The notes under the pieces are model-generated. The model had not been told where the DNA came from and made no database searches. It saw only the letters and a list, made by a program, of their open reading frames with translations. Shown piece after piece: positions 56,643 through 64,000 of a stretch of DNA of 64,000 nt. Source of the stretch: Mucilaginibacter sp. UR6-1 (GTDB lineage: Bacteria > Bacteroidota > Bacteroidia > Sphingobacteriales > Sphingobacteriaceae); NCBI RefSeq assembly GCF_020880975.1, contig NZ_JAJIWP010000003.1, forward strand, positions 248,001 through 312,000, in the 5' to 3' direction. Made by a program: the position numbers and the translations under genes. How positions within the stretch are numbered: the stretch's first letter is position 1; each line of letters begins with the position of its first letter.

Positions 56643-57341
56643 ATGAAATACGTAGCTGAGATTCCTGTACGATTAGGAAGCAAACGGGTCCCAAAGAAAA
56701 ACCTTCGCCTTATTAATGGCAAACCAATGGTAGGTTACGCTATTGAAGCCTGCAAAGGCTCAAAATACATCAGCGAAACCTATATCAACTCCGAGGCTGA
56801 TATCATGAAAAAATTGTGCGACGATTATGGCGTGCAGTTTTACAAACGTAAGGATGAGCTGGCCGAAGATCACATTGTTCAGGATCAGTTTAACTATGAT
56901 TTTTTATTGAATATTGAAACCGAGAACCTGGTAATGGTTAACCCGGTATCGCCCTTGGTTTTGCCGGAGGACATTGACAGCGCCATCAAGTATTACGAAG
57001 ATAACCAGCTTGATTGCCTGATCTCGGTACGTGAAGAAAAATTACAGTCGTTTTTGGATGGTAAACCAATCAACTTTAACGATCAGGCCCTGCTGCCGAT
57101 GACACAGAACCTGAAACCGGTGCAGCTTTGCGCCTGGACGGTGTGTATCTGGAACGCTAAAAAATTTATTGAGCATTACCAGCAGCATGGTTACGCGGTG
57201 TTTGTAGGCAACTATGGCCTTTACCCGTTTGACCCTGTACGCTCAATAAAAGTGAGTACTGAGGAGGATTTTAAACTTGCAGAATTATATCTATCAGCAA
57301 AATCAGCTAACGCTGATGTAACACCCGAATATTATGAATAA
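56643..57341 (+). CDS. NeuA/KdsB-like cytidylyltransferase 2
   Basis: A 232-residue CMP-sugar synthetase. The CTP loop is PVRLGSKRVPKKN (residues 8-20), slightly different from the usual PARGGSKGxPxKN (Gly replaced by Leu). MVNPVSPLVLPEDIDSAI and FDPVRSIKVSTEEDFKLAE follow. It shares only family-level similarity with cytidylyltransferase 1, so it probably activates a different acid. It overlaps the 2-hydroxyacid dehydrogenase by 8 bp, strong translational coupling. Confidence 0.85.
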   Translation: MKYVAEIPVRLGSKRVPKKNLRLINGKPMVGYAIEACKGSKYISETYINSEADIMKKLCDDYGVQFYKRKDELAEDHIVQDQFNYDFLLNIETENLVMVNPVSPLVLPEDIDSAIKYYEDNQLDCLISVREEKLQSFLDGKPINFNDQALLPMTQNLKPVQLCAWTVCIWNAKKFIEHYQQHGYAVFVGNYGLYPFDPVRSIKVSTEEDFKLAELYLSAKSANADVTPEYYE

Positions 57342-58254
57342 AGTATTGCTTTCACCTTCATCTTTTGGCGAATGTGGCTTACAGCCCATTGAACTGCTTG
57401 AAAATGCAGGTTATACCGTTATAAATAACCCATACAAACGCAAACTTACCGAAGCAGAAGCTATTGAGCTTGCTAAGGACTGCGTAGGCATTGTAGCCGG
57501 TGTTGAGCCGCTTACCGCCGCTGTAATGGATGCCCTGCCTGAGCTGAAAGTAATAAGCCGTGTAGGTGTAGGTATGGATAGTGTTGACCTTGACCATGCC
57601 GCAAAAAAAGGTATCAAGGTATTGAACACGCCTGACGGCCCTACCCGTGGCGTTGCCGAGTTGACCCTGGCCATGACGTTTGCCATGCTGCGTAAAATAC
57701 CGCAGGCTGATGCCGCCATGAAAAATAAGGTTTGGAAAAAGCAGACAGGTAACCTTATCATCAACAAAAAGATTGGTGTTATTGGTTTAGGTCGTATTGG
57801 CCGTATGGTTGCAGGCCTTTTCAAGGGCATAGGCAACCCGGTTATTGGTTTTGACCTTTATCCGGATACAGCCTGGGCTGAACAAGCCGGTGTTGAGATA
57901 GCCGACTTTGAAACCGTGATTTCGCAAGCCGATATTATTACGGTACACGTACCGGGCAATGCCGATAAATCAGCGGTAATAGGCGCTAAAGAATTTGAAA
58001 AAATTAAGGATGGCGCATTCCTGGTTAACATAGCCCGTGGTGGTGTTGTTGATGAGGAAGCATTATATAATGCCCTTATATCAGGCAAGCTGTCAGCCGC
58101 AGCGGTTGATGTATACAATAAAGAGCCGTATGACGGGCCGCTTTGTGAGCTGGATAATATTGTACTTACGCCGCACCTGGGCTCGTACGCTACCGAAGGC
58201 AAGCTGCAGATGGAGATAGACGCCGCTCAAAATTTAGTTGACGCATTAGCATAA
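57334..58254 (+). CDS. SerA-like D-2-hydroxyacid dehydrogenase
   Basis: A 306-residue NAD-dependent enzyme of the phosphoglycerate/2-hydroxyacid dehydrogenase family. Rossmann motif GLGRIG (residues 151-156), catalytic triad Arg235 (NIARGGVV), Glu264 (YNKEPYD) and His281 (LTPHLGS). It lacks the ACT domain, so it is not the regulated serine enzyme. The 8-bp overlap with cytidylyltransferase 2 suggests that it interconverts an aldonic acid and the 2-keto (ulosonic) acid that is then activated. Confidence 0.86.
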   Translation: MNKVLLSPSSFGECGLQPIELLENAGYTVINNPYKRKLTEAEAIELAKDCVGIVAGVEPLTAAVMDALPELKVISRVGVGMDSVDLDHAAKKGIKVLNTPDGPTRGVAELTLAMTFAMLRKIPQADAAMKNKVWKKQTGNLIINKKIGVIGLGRIGRMVAGLFKGIGNPVIGFDLYPDTAWAEQAGVEIADFETVISQADIITVHVPGNADKSAVIGAKEFEKIKDGAFLVNIARGGVVDEEALYNALISGKLSAAAVDVYNKEPYDGPLCELDNIVLTPHLGSYATEGKLQMEIDAAQNLVDALA

Positions 58255-58258
58255 CAGT

Positions 58259-58780
58259 ATGAGCAGCTTATCGGGCAAGTTAAAAGCTGATATAAAGCAA
58301 CTGAGAGGAAAGGATAAAAAACCTTTGGTGATACTTTTTCTCACCAAAAAAAACTACAGGATAGTTATTCTGTACAGGATACTTAACCATTTCCATAAAA
58401 GTACTTTAGCATCGTTGCTATTATTGCCCCTGAGTTTGTACTACAGGCTTATGACCAACAGGTATTGTGTTGATTTGCCGGTAGACACGCGTATAGGCGA
58501 GGGTTTCAGGCTTAACCATTGTTACTGTGTGGTGGTAAACCGCAAGGCTGTTATAGGTAATAATGTTTACATAGGGCATAGCGTAACCATCGGCTCCAAT
58601 GGCGACAGGTATCCGGTAATAGGCAATAATGTGCTTATAGCTCCTGGTTGCCTGATTATTGGTGATGTAACCATAGGCGATAATGTGATTATTGGGGCAG
58701 GAAGTCTGGTAGTAAAGAATGTTGAAGCCAATTCAATTGTTGGTGGTCATCCGAGCAGGTTTTTACGAGTAAAAGAATAA
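58259..58780 (+). CDS. CysE-like hexapeptide acetyltransferase
   Basis: A 173-residue protein with an N-terminal helical part and a C-terminal left-handed beta-helix (IGEGFRLNHCYCVVVNRKAVIGNNVYIGHSVTIGSN, IGDVTIGDNVIIGAGSLVV). The pattern is that of serine O-acetyltransferase, but in a polysaccharide locus it is more likely to acetylate a sugar or sugar acid. It begins 4 bp after the dehydrogenase. Confidence 0.78.
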   Translation: MSSLSGKLKADIKQLRGKDKKPLVILFLTKKNYRIVILYRILNHFHKSTLASLLLLPLSLYYRLMTNRYCVDLPVDTRIGEGFRLNHCYCVVVNRKAVIGNNVYIGHSVTIGSNGDRYPVIGNNVLIAPGCLIIGDVTIGDNVIIGAGSLVVKNVEANSIVGGHPSRFLRVKE

Positions 58781-58810
58781 CACACTGAAAAACATAAATT
58801 ATAAATTAGT

Positions 58811-59803
58811 ATGAGCTTAAAAGTTGGTATTATTGGTTATGGTGTAATGGGTAAAACCAGGCACCAGGCTATTGATGAGCTAAAATGCGGAAAAGTTATT
58901 GCAGTATCTGAACCTAACAACCAGCCCGAAATAAATGGCTTACCCAATGTTGATCACGATGGCATCATCAAACACCCTGATATAGATATTGTATTTGTTT
59001 GTACGCCTAACTTTTTAAATAAGGATCTTACCATACGCTCTTTAAATGCAGGCAAGCACGTTTTTTGCGAAAAACCACCGGCATTTACCGAGGCTGATGT
59101 TGCTGAGATACGCGAAGCCGAAGTAAAAAGCGGCAAAAAGCTGATGTACGGTTTTAACCACCGCCATCATGACAGCGTTATCCGCATGAAAGAGCTGATT
59201 GACAGTGGCGAGTATGGTAAAGTATTATGGCTGCGCGGCCGCTATGGCAAAAGCGTTACTGCAGATTACTTTAACCAATGGCGTGCTAAAAAGGAGTTGG
59301 CGGGTGGTGGCATCCTGATGGACCAGGGTATACACATGCTCGATCTGTTCCTGTACCTTTCAGGTGATTATGATGTGGTTAAGGCCGAGGTATCCAACCT
59401 GTACTGGCACATGGACGTTGAGGATAACGCCTTCGTTATATTAAAAGATACTAAAACAGGTAAGGTAGCATCACTGCACTCAACCATGACGCAATGGCGC
59501 CACCTGTTCTCGTTAGAGATATTTTTGGAACAAGGATATATGGTATTGAATGGCTTGATCACCTCAACCATGTCATACGGCGAAGAAACACTGTCTATCG
59601 CACGTAACCGTTCAACCGCGCCTGCCGCAACCTGGAAGGATGAGGTAACCACCAAATACACCAACAACAATAGCTGGCGTTATGAGGTTGACCACTTTTT
59701 TGATGCCGTTACTAAAGATCAGCCGGTGGTTATCGGCACGTCTGACGATGCTCAGAAATTAATGCGAATCATTGACGAAGTATATAAACAAAAAGACTTT
59801 TAA
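58811..59803 (+). CDS. Gfo/Idh/MocA-family oxidoreductase
   Basis: A 330-residue NAD(P)-dependent sugar dehydrogenase. N-terminal Rossmann motif GYGVMGKTRHQA, cofactor-side CEKPPAF (about residue 90), and the C-terminal domain with GGGILMDQGIHMLDLFLYL, whose Asp/His form the active site. Family members oxidise C1 or C3 hydroxyls of sugars or nucleotide sugars. In this cassette it might oxidise an aldose to its lactone. Confidence 0.85.
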   Translation: MSLKVGIIGYGVMGKTRHQAIDELKCGKVIAVSEPNNQPEINGLPNVDHDGIIKHPDIDIVFVCTPNFLNKDLTIRSLNAGKHVFCEKPPAFTEADVAEIREAEVKSGKKLMYGFNHRHHDSVIRMKELIDSGEYGKVLWLRGRYGKSVTADYFNQWRAKKELAGGGILMDQGIHMLDLFLYLSGDYDVVKAEVSNLYWHMDVEDNAFVILKDTKTGKVASLHSTMTQWRHLFSLEIFLEQGYMVLNGLITSTMSYGEETLSIARNRSTAPAATWKDEVTTKYTNNNSWRYEVDHFFDAVTKDQPVVIGTSDDAQKLMRIIDEVYKQKDF

Positions 59804-59817
59804 TAAAACAATCAATC

Positions 59818-60414
59818 ATGGATAGAAAGAACACCGTAACCGAACACTTAGTTAGCTACAAACAAAAGATCGTTGATCTGCTTGAACTGATCGATCCGGC
59901 AGAGCTTGAGCAGGTAATTACTGTATTTATTGATACCTTTAAAAACGGTAAAACTGTGTATGTTGCCGGTAATGGCGGCAGCGCGGCTACTGCATCGCAC
60001 ATGCAGGCTGATTTTCGTTTCTTCGTACGTTATTTCTCTAAATTCCGCCCAAGAATACTGGCCCTTACTGACAATGCACCTTTGATGACCGCCGTTGGTA
60101 ACGATACCGACTTCAACGATATTTTTGTTGAGCAAATGCGCGGTGTATTTGGCGAAGGCGATACCCTGGTTGTTATATCAGCAAGCGGTAACTCTGAAAA
60201 CCTTGTTCGCGCGGTTGATTTTGCTAATGAGCAAGGCGGTAACTCTATATCGTTCATCGGCTTTAAAGGTGGTAAACTAAAAGAGAACAGCAAATACAAA
60301 ATCTATACGCCAAACCAGGATAAAGATTATGGGCCGATCGAGGATATCCACATGATCATTAACCACATTATTGTGAATTACCTGGCTAAGGACGAAGAAT
60401 TTTTGAGCCTGTAA
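59818..60414 (+). CDS. GmhA-like SIS-domain sugar-phosphate isomerase
   Basis: A 198-residue SIS-domain protein. Sugar-phosphate loops: VAGNGGSAATASHMQADF (residues 49-66) and ISASGNSENLVRA (about 120-132); TDNAPLMTAVGND lies between them. GmhA converts sedoheptulose 7-phosphate to heptose 7-phosphate. Starts with ATG 14 bp after the Gfo/Idh gene. The substrate is probably a ketose phosphate. Confidence 0.82.
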   Translation: MDRKNTVTEHLVSYKQKIVDLLELIDPAELEQVITVFIDTFKNGKTVYVAGNGGSAATASHMQADFRFFVRYFSKFRPRILALTDNAPLMTAVGNDTDFNDIFVEQMRGVFGEGDTLVVISASGNSENLVRAVDFANEQGGNSISFIGFKGGKLKENSKYKIYTPNQDKDYGPIEDIHMIINHIIVNYLAKDEEFLSL

Positions 60415-60435
60415 TACCAAACAACCGCTGTATAA

Positions 60436-61203
60436 ATGGATAAAGAATTAGTTAGGCAAAGCCTTGATACCGCTGTAAAAGCAGCCACCAAAGCCGGTAA
60501 GGCATTAAGGGAATTACTGAATGCTGATATTAAAATTAACAGCAGCGTAGGTAAGGATATTAAGCTGGAGGCCGATCTGGTAGCCGAAAAGGCTATACTT
60601 GATACACTGCATGCCGAGTCGGCATTTGGTATATTAAGCGAGGAAGCAGGCGAGGTGCTTAATGCAGATGGTACAAAAGGTGATACCCAATACCAATGGA
60701 TAGTTGATCCGTTGGATGGCAGCCTCAACTTTTCCAGAGGGATCGATATTTTCTGTACCTCTATCGGTTTATGGAACGGTAGCGAGCCGGTATTGGGCGT
60801 GGTGTACGATTTTATGCACGACAGGCTATTTACAGGCATAGTAGGCGAGGGTGCTCACCTGAACGGTGAGCCTATCAGCGTTAGCAGCGTAGCCGAAAAG
60901 AAGGACAGCATACTGGCTACCGGCTTTCCGGTTTACCTAAAATTTGATACAGCAGTTTTGCAGGATTTTGTAAAGAATATTCAAGACTATAAAAAAGTGC
61001 GGCTATTTGGTTCGGCAGCAACATCACTGGCCTATGTGGCCAAAGGTAGCGTTGAGGCATATGCCGAAAATAACATCGCTATATGGGATGTGGCTGCCGG
61101 GCTTGCACTTGTTTTGGCGGCCGGTGGCAAGGCCGATATAAGCAACGGTACAGGTAAAAACTTCCTGAACGTTTATGCTTACAACAGTTTAATCAAACAA
61201 TAA
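60436..61203 (+). CDS. Inositol-monophosphatase-like phosphatase
   Basis: A 255-residue metal-dependent phosphatase of the IMPase/CysQ superfamily. Motifs: ILSEEAGEV (about 66-74), WIVDPLDGSLNFSRG (DPLDG at 91-95, metal ligands), and AIWDVAAGLALVLAAGG near the C-terminus. It would hydrolyse a sugar phosphate, and its position directly after the GmhA-like isomerase suggests it acts on the product of that enzyme. It is followed after 1 bp by the YhcH-like gene. Confidence 0.85.
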   Translation: MDKELVRQSLDTAVKAATKAGKALRELLNADIKINSSVGKDIKLEADLVAEKAILDTLHAESAFGILSEEAGEVLNADGTKGDTQYQWIVDPLDGSLNFSRGIDIFCTSIGLWNGSEPVLGVVYDFMHDRLFTGIVGEGAHLNGEPISVSSVAEKKDSILATGFPVYLKFDTAVLQDFVKNIQDYKKVRLFGSAATSLAYVAKGSVEAYAENNIAIWDVAAGLALVLAAGGKADISNGTGKNFLNVYAYNSLIKQ

Positions 61204-61204
61204 C

Positions 61205-61657
61205 ATGATCGTTGATTCGCTCGATAACCTGGAGTTTTATAAAGATATCCACGAGGATATTTATCTGGGTTTAAAATTTATAAAAGGCCTTGGCGCTGAT
61301 GTTGAACCCGGCACCTACACCGTATCGCCAACAGCTAAAGCCATCGTGATGGAGTACGGTACATCGTACGAGAACGATTTTGGCTATGAAACGCATCGGC
61401 ATGTTATTGATGTGCAGTATTGCATTGTAAATACTGAGCTTATACGCTGGGCACATGTTGATACGCTTACACCCTACATCCCGTATGATGAGGAGAAGGA
61501 CAGGCGTTTTTACCACAACAACACCGGCAATTATACCCCTGTATTAACAGGTAACGGCATATTTGCTGTATTCTATCCTTCGGATGGGCATGCACCCCAG
61601 TTGTGTGTGAACGAGCCTGAACAGATAAAAAAAGTGGTAATCAAAATAAAATGTTAA
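61205..61657 (+). CDS. YhcH/YjgK/YiaL family protein (possible sugar-acid anomerase)
   Basis: A 150-residue cupin-like protein. GYETHRHVIDVQYCIV (about residue 58) and GIFAVFYPSDGHAPQLCVNEPEQIKKVVIKI carry the conserved metal-binding Glu/His pattern of the family. The E. coli member NanQ/YhcH speeds anomerisation of sialic acid. In a locus that activates a ulosonic acid with CMP, such an enzyme could supply the anomer used by the cytidylyltransferase. Start is 1 bp after the phosphatase stop. Confidence 0.8.
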   Translation: MIVDSLDNLEFYKDIHEDIYLGLKFIKGLGADVEPGTYTVSPTAKAIVMEYGTSYENDFGYETHRHVIDVQYCIVNTELIRWAHVDTLTPYIPYDEEKDRRFYHNNTGNYTPVLTGNGIFAVFYPSDGHAPQLCVNEPEQIKKVVIKIKC

Positions 61658-61742
61658 TTCGCCAGTAAATATCAGTTAAATAAGGCATACATTCCTGTTA
61701 TTGAGGAAATGGTAAGTCAGTAAACAAAGTATAATATGTTCT

Positions 61743-62822
61743 ATGCAAAGCTTAATTAAAAAGGGAAGAAGAATAATGGAAACCGACGGGCTGAAAGTTT
61801 TTTCAGAACGTTTGGTTAAATATGGTATTGTTAAGCTTAAGCGTGCATTTCAAAAGACTGATGAGCATAATATTCAAAAATGGAAGAATTTAAAAGATAA
61901 ATATAAAGGTAAGCGCGTGTTTGTTGTTGGTGCCGGACCAAGCATCAATAAAACGCCCCTTTATTTGTTAAAGGATGAGTACACCATGTGCTTTAACCGT
62001 ATTAACCTGTTGTATGAGCGCCTTAACTGGCTGCCAGATTTTTACCTGGTTACTGACGATCTTAAACTAAAAGAGATATATAAAGAAATAGCCGACGAGA
62101 TACTGCCGGTTGTTGAATACGCTTTCTTTCCTGATCTTCATCCCTCAAATGTTGATTTTAAAAGCTACCTCCCCGAGTCAGAAAAAATACACTGGCTTTA
62201 CATGGATAAGCCCGAATACTCGTTAAACCTGCCTCAGTGTGGTATTAACAAAACCGTAGTTAACGGTGGCTTGCAAATATTGGCTTACCTGGGTTTTGAG
62301 GAAATATATATGCTTGGTGTTGATATGACCTTTGCCAAGCGTAGCGTTGAAAAAATAAGCGAGCGCGACTGGGTAGGTAAAAAAGATGACGACCCTAACC
62401 ATTTTGACCCGCGTTATGATGGTAAAGGCATGGCCTACCGCAATCCTACGGTTGAGGATATGATTGATAACTTTAAAGCCGGGCGCGAGTTTTTTGATAA
62501 GGAAGGTAAGAAAATATACAACGCTTCGTTTGGCGGAGTGATGGAAGAATATCCCCGCGTAAATATGTATGATGTGCTTGGCTTTTCAGAAGAGCAGCAA
62601 TTCAAACTATTTGTGGATATGGTGCTTCCGGGCAGTAATTTTACAACCTTTGATGAAGCTTTTGGCAATTATGAGCGGCTTGACAGTGCCGAAGGTTTCA
62701 CAACCGAAACGGGTGATTTTATTTGCCCTGCTGACGCTGCTCCGGGAATGATCAATAAGGCAGTATTTACACATATTCCGTTTGGTCCTTACCAAAGTAA
62801 ATATGTATTCAAAAAACGATAA
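61743..62822 (+). CDS. MptE-like (DUF115) protein, possible CMP-sugar transferase 2
   Basis: A 359-residue homologue of the protein at 55787-56611. Shared features: KRVFVVGAGPSINKTPL (about residues 57-73), YTMCFNRIN, the LGFEEIYMLGVDMTF segment, NHFDPRY...GKG, and the tail KKIYNASFGGV. The two bracket the cytidylyltransferase cassette. It probably transfers the activated sugar, but the family also includes pterin pyrophosphokinases, so this is inference from context. Confidence 0.6.
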   Translation: MQSLIKKGRRIMETDGLKVFSERLVKYGIVKLKRAFQKTDEHNIQKWKNLKDKYKGKRVFVVGAGPSINKTPLYLLKDEYTMCFNRINLLYERLNWLPDFYLVTDDLKLKEIYKEIADEILPVVEYAFFPDLHPSNVDFKSYLPESEKIHWLYMDKPEYSLNLPQCGINKTVVNGGLQILAYLGFEEIYMLGVDMTFAKRSVEKISERDWVGKKDDDPNHFDPRYDGKGMAYRNPTVEDMIDNFKAGREFFDKEGKKIYNASFGGVMEEYPRVNMYDVLGFSEEQQFKLFVDMVLPGSNFTTFDEAFGNYERLDSAEGFTTETGDFICPADAAPGMINKAVFTHIPFGPYQSKYVFKKR

Positions 62823-62928
62823 ACCAATATAGCAACAGATGACGATATTACACGTTAGTTTAAGGTGATCAGTAAACAATAATAAACTTACGCAGTTAAA
62901 CATTGTCTGACTATAAAAACGTATCGTG

Positions 62929-64000
62929 ATGAAGCAAAATTTTTTTTTAATAAAATATCTGTTCATGTTGGTTGCAAGCACACCCGTGTTTGCACAGTCA
63001 ACCTATTACGTATCTGCTGATGGCAATGATAGCAATGCCGGTACATCAGCAAGCGCGCCAATCAAATCAATAGCAAAGGCTAATCAACTGGTGCTTAATC
63101 CCGGCGATGTATTGTCATTTAAAAAAGGTGATACTTTTAACGGCCAGCTCAACATAAGGCAATCAGGTACGAGTGGTGCCCCCATAACCATCAGTGCTTA
63201 TGGCACAGGCAATAAGCCGGTTATAAATGGCACGGTACCACTTACCGGCTGGAAACGTTCATCAGGCAATATATGGGTTGCTGATTGTGCCGGATACACT
63301 GGTTCGGCTATCAACCTTTTTGCCAATAATCAGCCATTGCCATTGGGCAGGTATCCTAACAAAGGTTTTCTTACCATCCGTTCGCACATTGGCAAAACCC
63401 AGTTAACAGGCAAGGAGCCGCTAACTACCGATTGGACAGGTGGGGATGTAGTGATACGTAAAAACCTTTGGCAGATAGATAGTGACAGAATTATCAGTCA
63501 GCAGGGTAACACACTTATATTTAAAGGTACACAAACACCTATGAATGATAACTGGGGGTACTTTATCCAGGATAACCCTAAAACCCTTGATCAGGATGGC
63601 GAATGGTATTTTAACCCGTCAACCAAGCAGGTAATGCTGTATTCTGTTAGTGATCCGGGCGGGAGAGGCATAGAGGCATCTATTTATACAGCCGGTGTTA
63701 ATGTTGTGGGGCAATCAAACATCGTAATACAAAATATAGCTATTGCACAGCAACGCCAGTTTGGTATAAATGGTAAAAACCTCAAGGCTTTTACCGTGCG
63801 TAATGTTACCATCAGCGATGTTGGGCAGGATGGTATATCCATTTTGGGGAAAGGTAACAATGTGGTTGTTGACGGATGTACTATAAATGACGTGTATAAT
63901 AACGCGGTTGTGGTGTATGATCATTCGGGTTTTAAGTTGCTTAACAATACCATAAAAAATATTGGTTTGGTAGCAGGCCGGGGTACCAATAGCTCGGGCA
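62929..64000 (+). CDS. Right-handed beta-helix exported protein (3' truncated)
   Basis: The frame is open from ATG 62929 to the window end (357 codons and no stop). A signal peptide (residues 1-23, ending VFAQS) is followed by YYVSADGNDSNAGTSASAPIKSIAKANQ and repeated beta-helix coils (e.g. NVTISDVGQDGISILGKGNNV). This N-terminal signature occurs in secreted polysaccharide lyases, epimerases and other glycan-active proteins of Bacteroidota. It may process the polymer made by this locus, but no catalytic residues can be judged from the part seen. The C-terminus is outside the window. Confidence 0.7.
   Translation, partial: MKQNFFLIKYLFMLVASTPVFAQSTYYVSADGNDSNAGTSASAPIKSIAKANQLVLNPGDVLSFKKGDTFNGQLNIRQSGTSGAPITISAYGTGNKPVINGTVPLTGWKRSSGNIWVADCAGYTGSAINLFANNQPLPLGRYPNKGFLTIRSHIGKTQLTGKEPLTTDWTGGDVVIRKNLWQIDSDRIISQQGNTLIFKGTQTPMNDNWGYFIQDNPKTLDQDGEWYFNPSTKQVMLYSVSDPGGRGIEASIYTAGVNVVGQSNIVIQNIAIAQQRQFGINGKNLKAFTVRNVTISDVGQDGISILGKGNNVVVDGCTINDVYNNAVVVYDHSGFKLLNNTIKNIGLVAGRGTNSSG

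Noticed and set aside
57411..57836. 141-codon minus-strand frame inside the SerA-like gene
   Set aside because: The plus-strand gene has a full Rossmann motif and catalytic triad; the reverse frame is low-complexity and has no family pattern.
58259..58780. Housekeeping serine acetyltransferase (cysteine synthesis)
   Set aside because: The fold matches, but the location inside the sugar-acid cassette and absence of cysK nearby make a sugar O-/N-acetyltransferase more likely; not settled.

Overview
The window is a chromosomal segment from a member of Bacteroidota, most likely a Sphingobacteriaceae genome of the Mucilaginibacter/Pedobacter type. Reasons: promoters follow the Bacteroidota pattern (TTTG, about 19 bp, TAnnTTTG); most genes lack a Shine-Dalgarno sequence while rpsU has a strong one; there are carboxypeptidase-regulatory-type TonB receptors, an OlsF-type fused acyltransferase, a Bacteroidota zapA-6S RNA-rny arrangement and a long Bacteroidota-type RNA polymerase. 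Both window edges cut genes (a response regulator at 1, a beta-helix protein at 64000).

Region 1 (1-17.2 kb) is mostly housekeeping: pheT, a coiled-coil protein, zapA, a 6S RNA candidate, rny, an Mpo1-like membrane protein, a TonB-dependent receptor with an adjacent repeat-rich lipoprotein (both preceded by 11-bp-spaced TTAACAT-like heptamers resembling Pho boxes), a small lipoprotein and an M57-like protein whose zinc motif has lost its catalytic glutamate, an OlsF-like lipid acyltransferase on the minus strand, a helix-hairpin-helix protein, apt, rpsU, a Xer recombinase and a hibernation factor.

Region 2 (17.2-31 kb) is the conserved translation/transcription block: tRNA-Thr, tRNA-Tyr, tRNA-Gly, tRNA-Thr, tuf, tRNA-Trp, secE, nusG, rplK, rplA, rplJ, rplL, rpoB, rpoC. 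Several spacers hold imperfect palindromes built from iterated short words.

Region 3 (31-64 kb) is a large surface-polysaccharide locus, all on the plus strand. It starts with a CpsB-type phosphatase, UDP-glucose dehydrogenase, Wza-like export lipoprotein and Wzc-like tyrosine kinase, then a winged-helix regulator, an ABC (PglK/MsbA-like) exporter, acyltransferases, glycosyltransferases, a Wzy-like polymerase and an MBOAT/SGNH O-acylation pair.

The most interesting part is two sets of sugar-acid genes inside this locus. Each has a NeuA/KdsB-like cytidylyltransferase directly coupled to an alpha-hydroxyacid dehydrogenase (Ldh2 type at 42.8-44.6 kb, SerA type at 56.6-58.3 kb). The second set also carries a Gfo/Idh dehydrogenase, a GmhA-like sugar isomerase, an inositol-monophosphatase-like phosphatase, a YhcH/NanQ-like anomerase and a CysE-like acetyltransferase, and is bracketed by two MptE/DUF115 proteins with a sialyltransferase-like GPS motif. 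No NeuB/KdsA-type synthase is present. My inference is a route to a CMP-activated ulosonic acid made by oxidising an aldonic acid rather than by condensation with phosphoenolpyruvate.
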